NCBI RefSeq assembly: GCF_000310245.1
Contig: NC_020505.1
Coordinates: 952,001-1,016,000, forward strand
DNA from: Candidatus Sulfuricurvum sp. RIFRC-1
GTDB taxonomy: Bacteria > Campylobacterota > Campylobacteria > Campylobacterales > Sulfurimonadaceae
DNA length: 64,000 nt
Direction: 5' to 3'
Of the stretch, positions 63,556 to 64,000 are shown one piece after another. Below the pieces are notes generated by a model. That model worked only from the letters and a program-made list of their open reading frames with translations, was not told the origin of the DNA and searched no databases. The translations under genes and the position numbers were made by a program. Within the stretch, counting starts at the first letter, position 1; each line of letters opens with the position of its first letter.

Positions 63556-64000
63556 GTGAAAATAGAGGTATTAGGTTCCAGTGCCGGCGGCGGTCTTCCT
63601 CAGTTTAACTGCAATTGTGACAATTGTAAGGGGTACAGAGCAGGCAAAACATCTATCAAACGCCGCACTCAATCCTCGATCACGATCAGTGAAGACGGTG
63701 AGAACTGGGTACTTTTTAACACTTCACCGGACATTTTAGAACAAATTCATAATTCCCCCTTTTTGCACCCAACGCTCAGACGAGAAACAAAGATCAAAGC
63801 AATCGTTTTTATTGATGCTCAGATTGATCACACAACAGGGCTTTTAATGCTTAGAGAAGGGTGCCCTCACGAAGTCTACTGTACCAAAGAGGTACACGAA
63901 GAGTTAAATACCTCTTTTCCTCTTTTCAAAATGCTGACCCATTGGGATGGGGGAGGAACTCATTATCATGAGGTAGCAACCGATGGGACTAGCTTTGAGA
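63556..64000 (+). CDS. pqqB: Coenzyme PQQ biosynthesis protein PqqB (5' part)
   Basis: 148 residues before the window ends, starting at a GTG. Metallo-beta-lactamase-like PqqB: VLGSSAGGGLPQFNCNCDNC at the N-terminus, RTQSSITIS and IDAQIDHTTGLLMLREG. PqqB acts late, hydroxylating the tyrosine part of the PqqA-derived compound. The rest of the pathway (pqqC, D, E) is expected just outside. Confidence 0.93.
   Translation, partial: MKIEVLGSSAGGGLPQFNCNCDNCKGYRAGKTSIKRRTQSSITISEDGENWVLFNTSPDILEQIHNSPFLHPTLRRETKIKAIVFIDAQIDHTTGLLMLREGCPHEVYCTKEVHEELNTSFPLFKMLTHWDGGGTHYHEVATDGTSFE

Overview
The window is a chromosomal segment from a Campylobacterota (Epsilonproteobacteria) bacterium, most like the Sulfuricurvum/Sulfurimonas group. 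The evidence is the gene order fur-lysS-glyA-DUF1882-SPOR-(trpE)-aroE, which from memory matches Campylobacter/Helicobacter, together with AcnB-type aconitase, class II DAHP synthase, short HisG plus CoaX, a flgL gene with a sigma-54-like promoter, and many very small intergenic gaps. The genus is inferred; no rRNA is present.

Layout. 1-8.2 kb: housekeeping nucleic-acid enzymes (HrpB fragment, RhlE-like helicase, ArfB, RecQ), a TetR regulator, a DinB-like protein and a SlyD-like isomerase. 8.2-16.1 kb: M48 protease/LemA pair, then a complete molybdate locus (modA, methyltransferase, modD, TOBE protein, modB, modC, and modE transcribed towards modA) with a perfect inverted repeat upstream of modA. 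16.1-24.7 kb: a long leftward run including aroE, trpE, SPOR protein, glyA, lysS, fur, cvpA and a GGDEF protein. 24.8-36.6 kb: aroG (class II), PerR-like Fur protein, pilT, gatC, a YfgM/BamB-like pair, a tyrosine recombinase, an AT-rich ORF6N gene, coaX, hisG, gap and pgi. 36.6-47.3 kb: a split Aer-like PAS/MCP pair, dbpA, acnB, ftsK (apparently with an ATT start) and flgL. 47.4-49.2 kb: tRNA-Leu(CAA) followed by a hipBA toxin-antitoxin module.

49.2-64 kb is the most remarkable part: a quinoprotein alcohol-oxidation island. It holds two outer-membrane porins; a PedF-type cytochrome c, a XoxJ-like periplasmic binding protein and a SoxYZ-like carrier; a NitT/TauT-type ABC importer with a DUF411 protein; a PQQ-system ABC binding protein with a DUF302 protein; a YVTN beta-propeller with an exporter-like ABC pair (the set resembles the lanthanide-uptake lut genes); a PQQ-dependent alcohol dehydrogenase carrying the extra aspartate that marks lanthanide-dependent enzymes and a lipoprotein signal; pqqA; and the start of pqqB. 

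Seven promoters in this island share one exact 32-bp architecture: two GCTATTT-like repeats 11 bp apart, then 8 bp, then a TATAAT/TATACT -10 box, with no -35 box. This is the geometry of a PhoB/OmpR-family response-regulator box and ties porins, electron carriers, transporters and the dehydrogenase into one regulon. The regulator is not in the window. Together the genes suggest alcohol entry through porins, oxidation in the periplasm by a lanthanide-PQQ enzyme, electron transfer to cytochrome c, and dedicated metal/cofactor supply.
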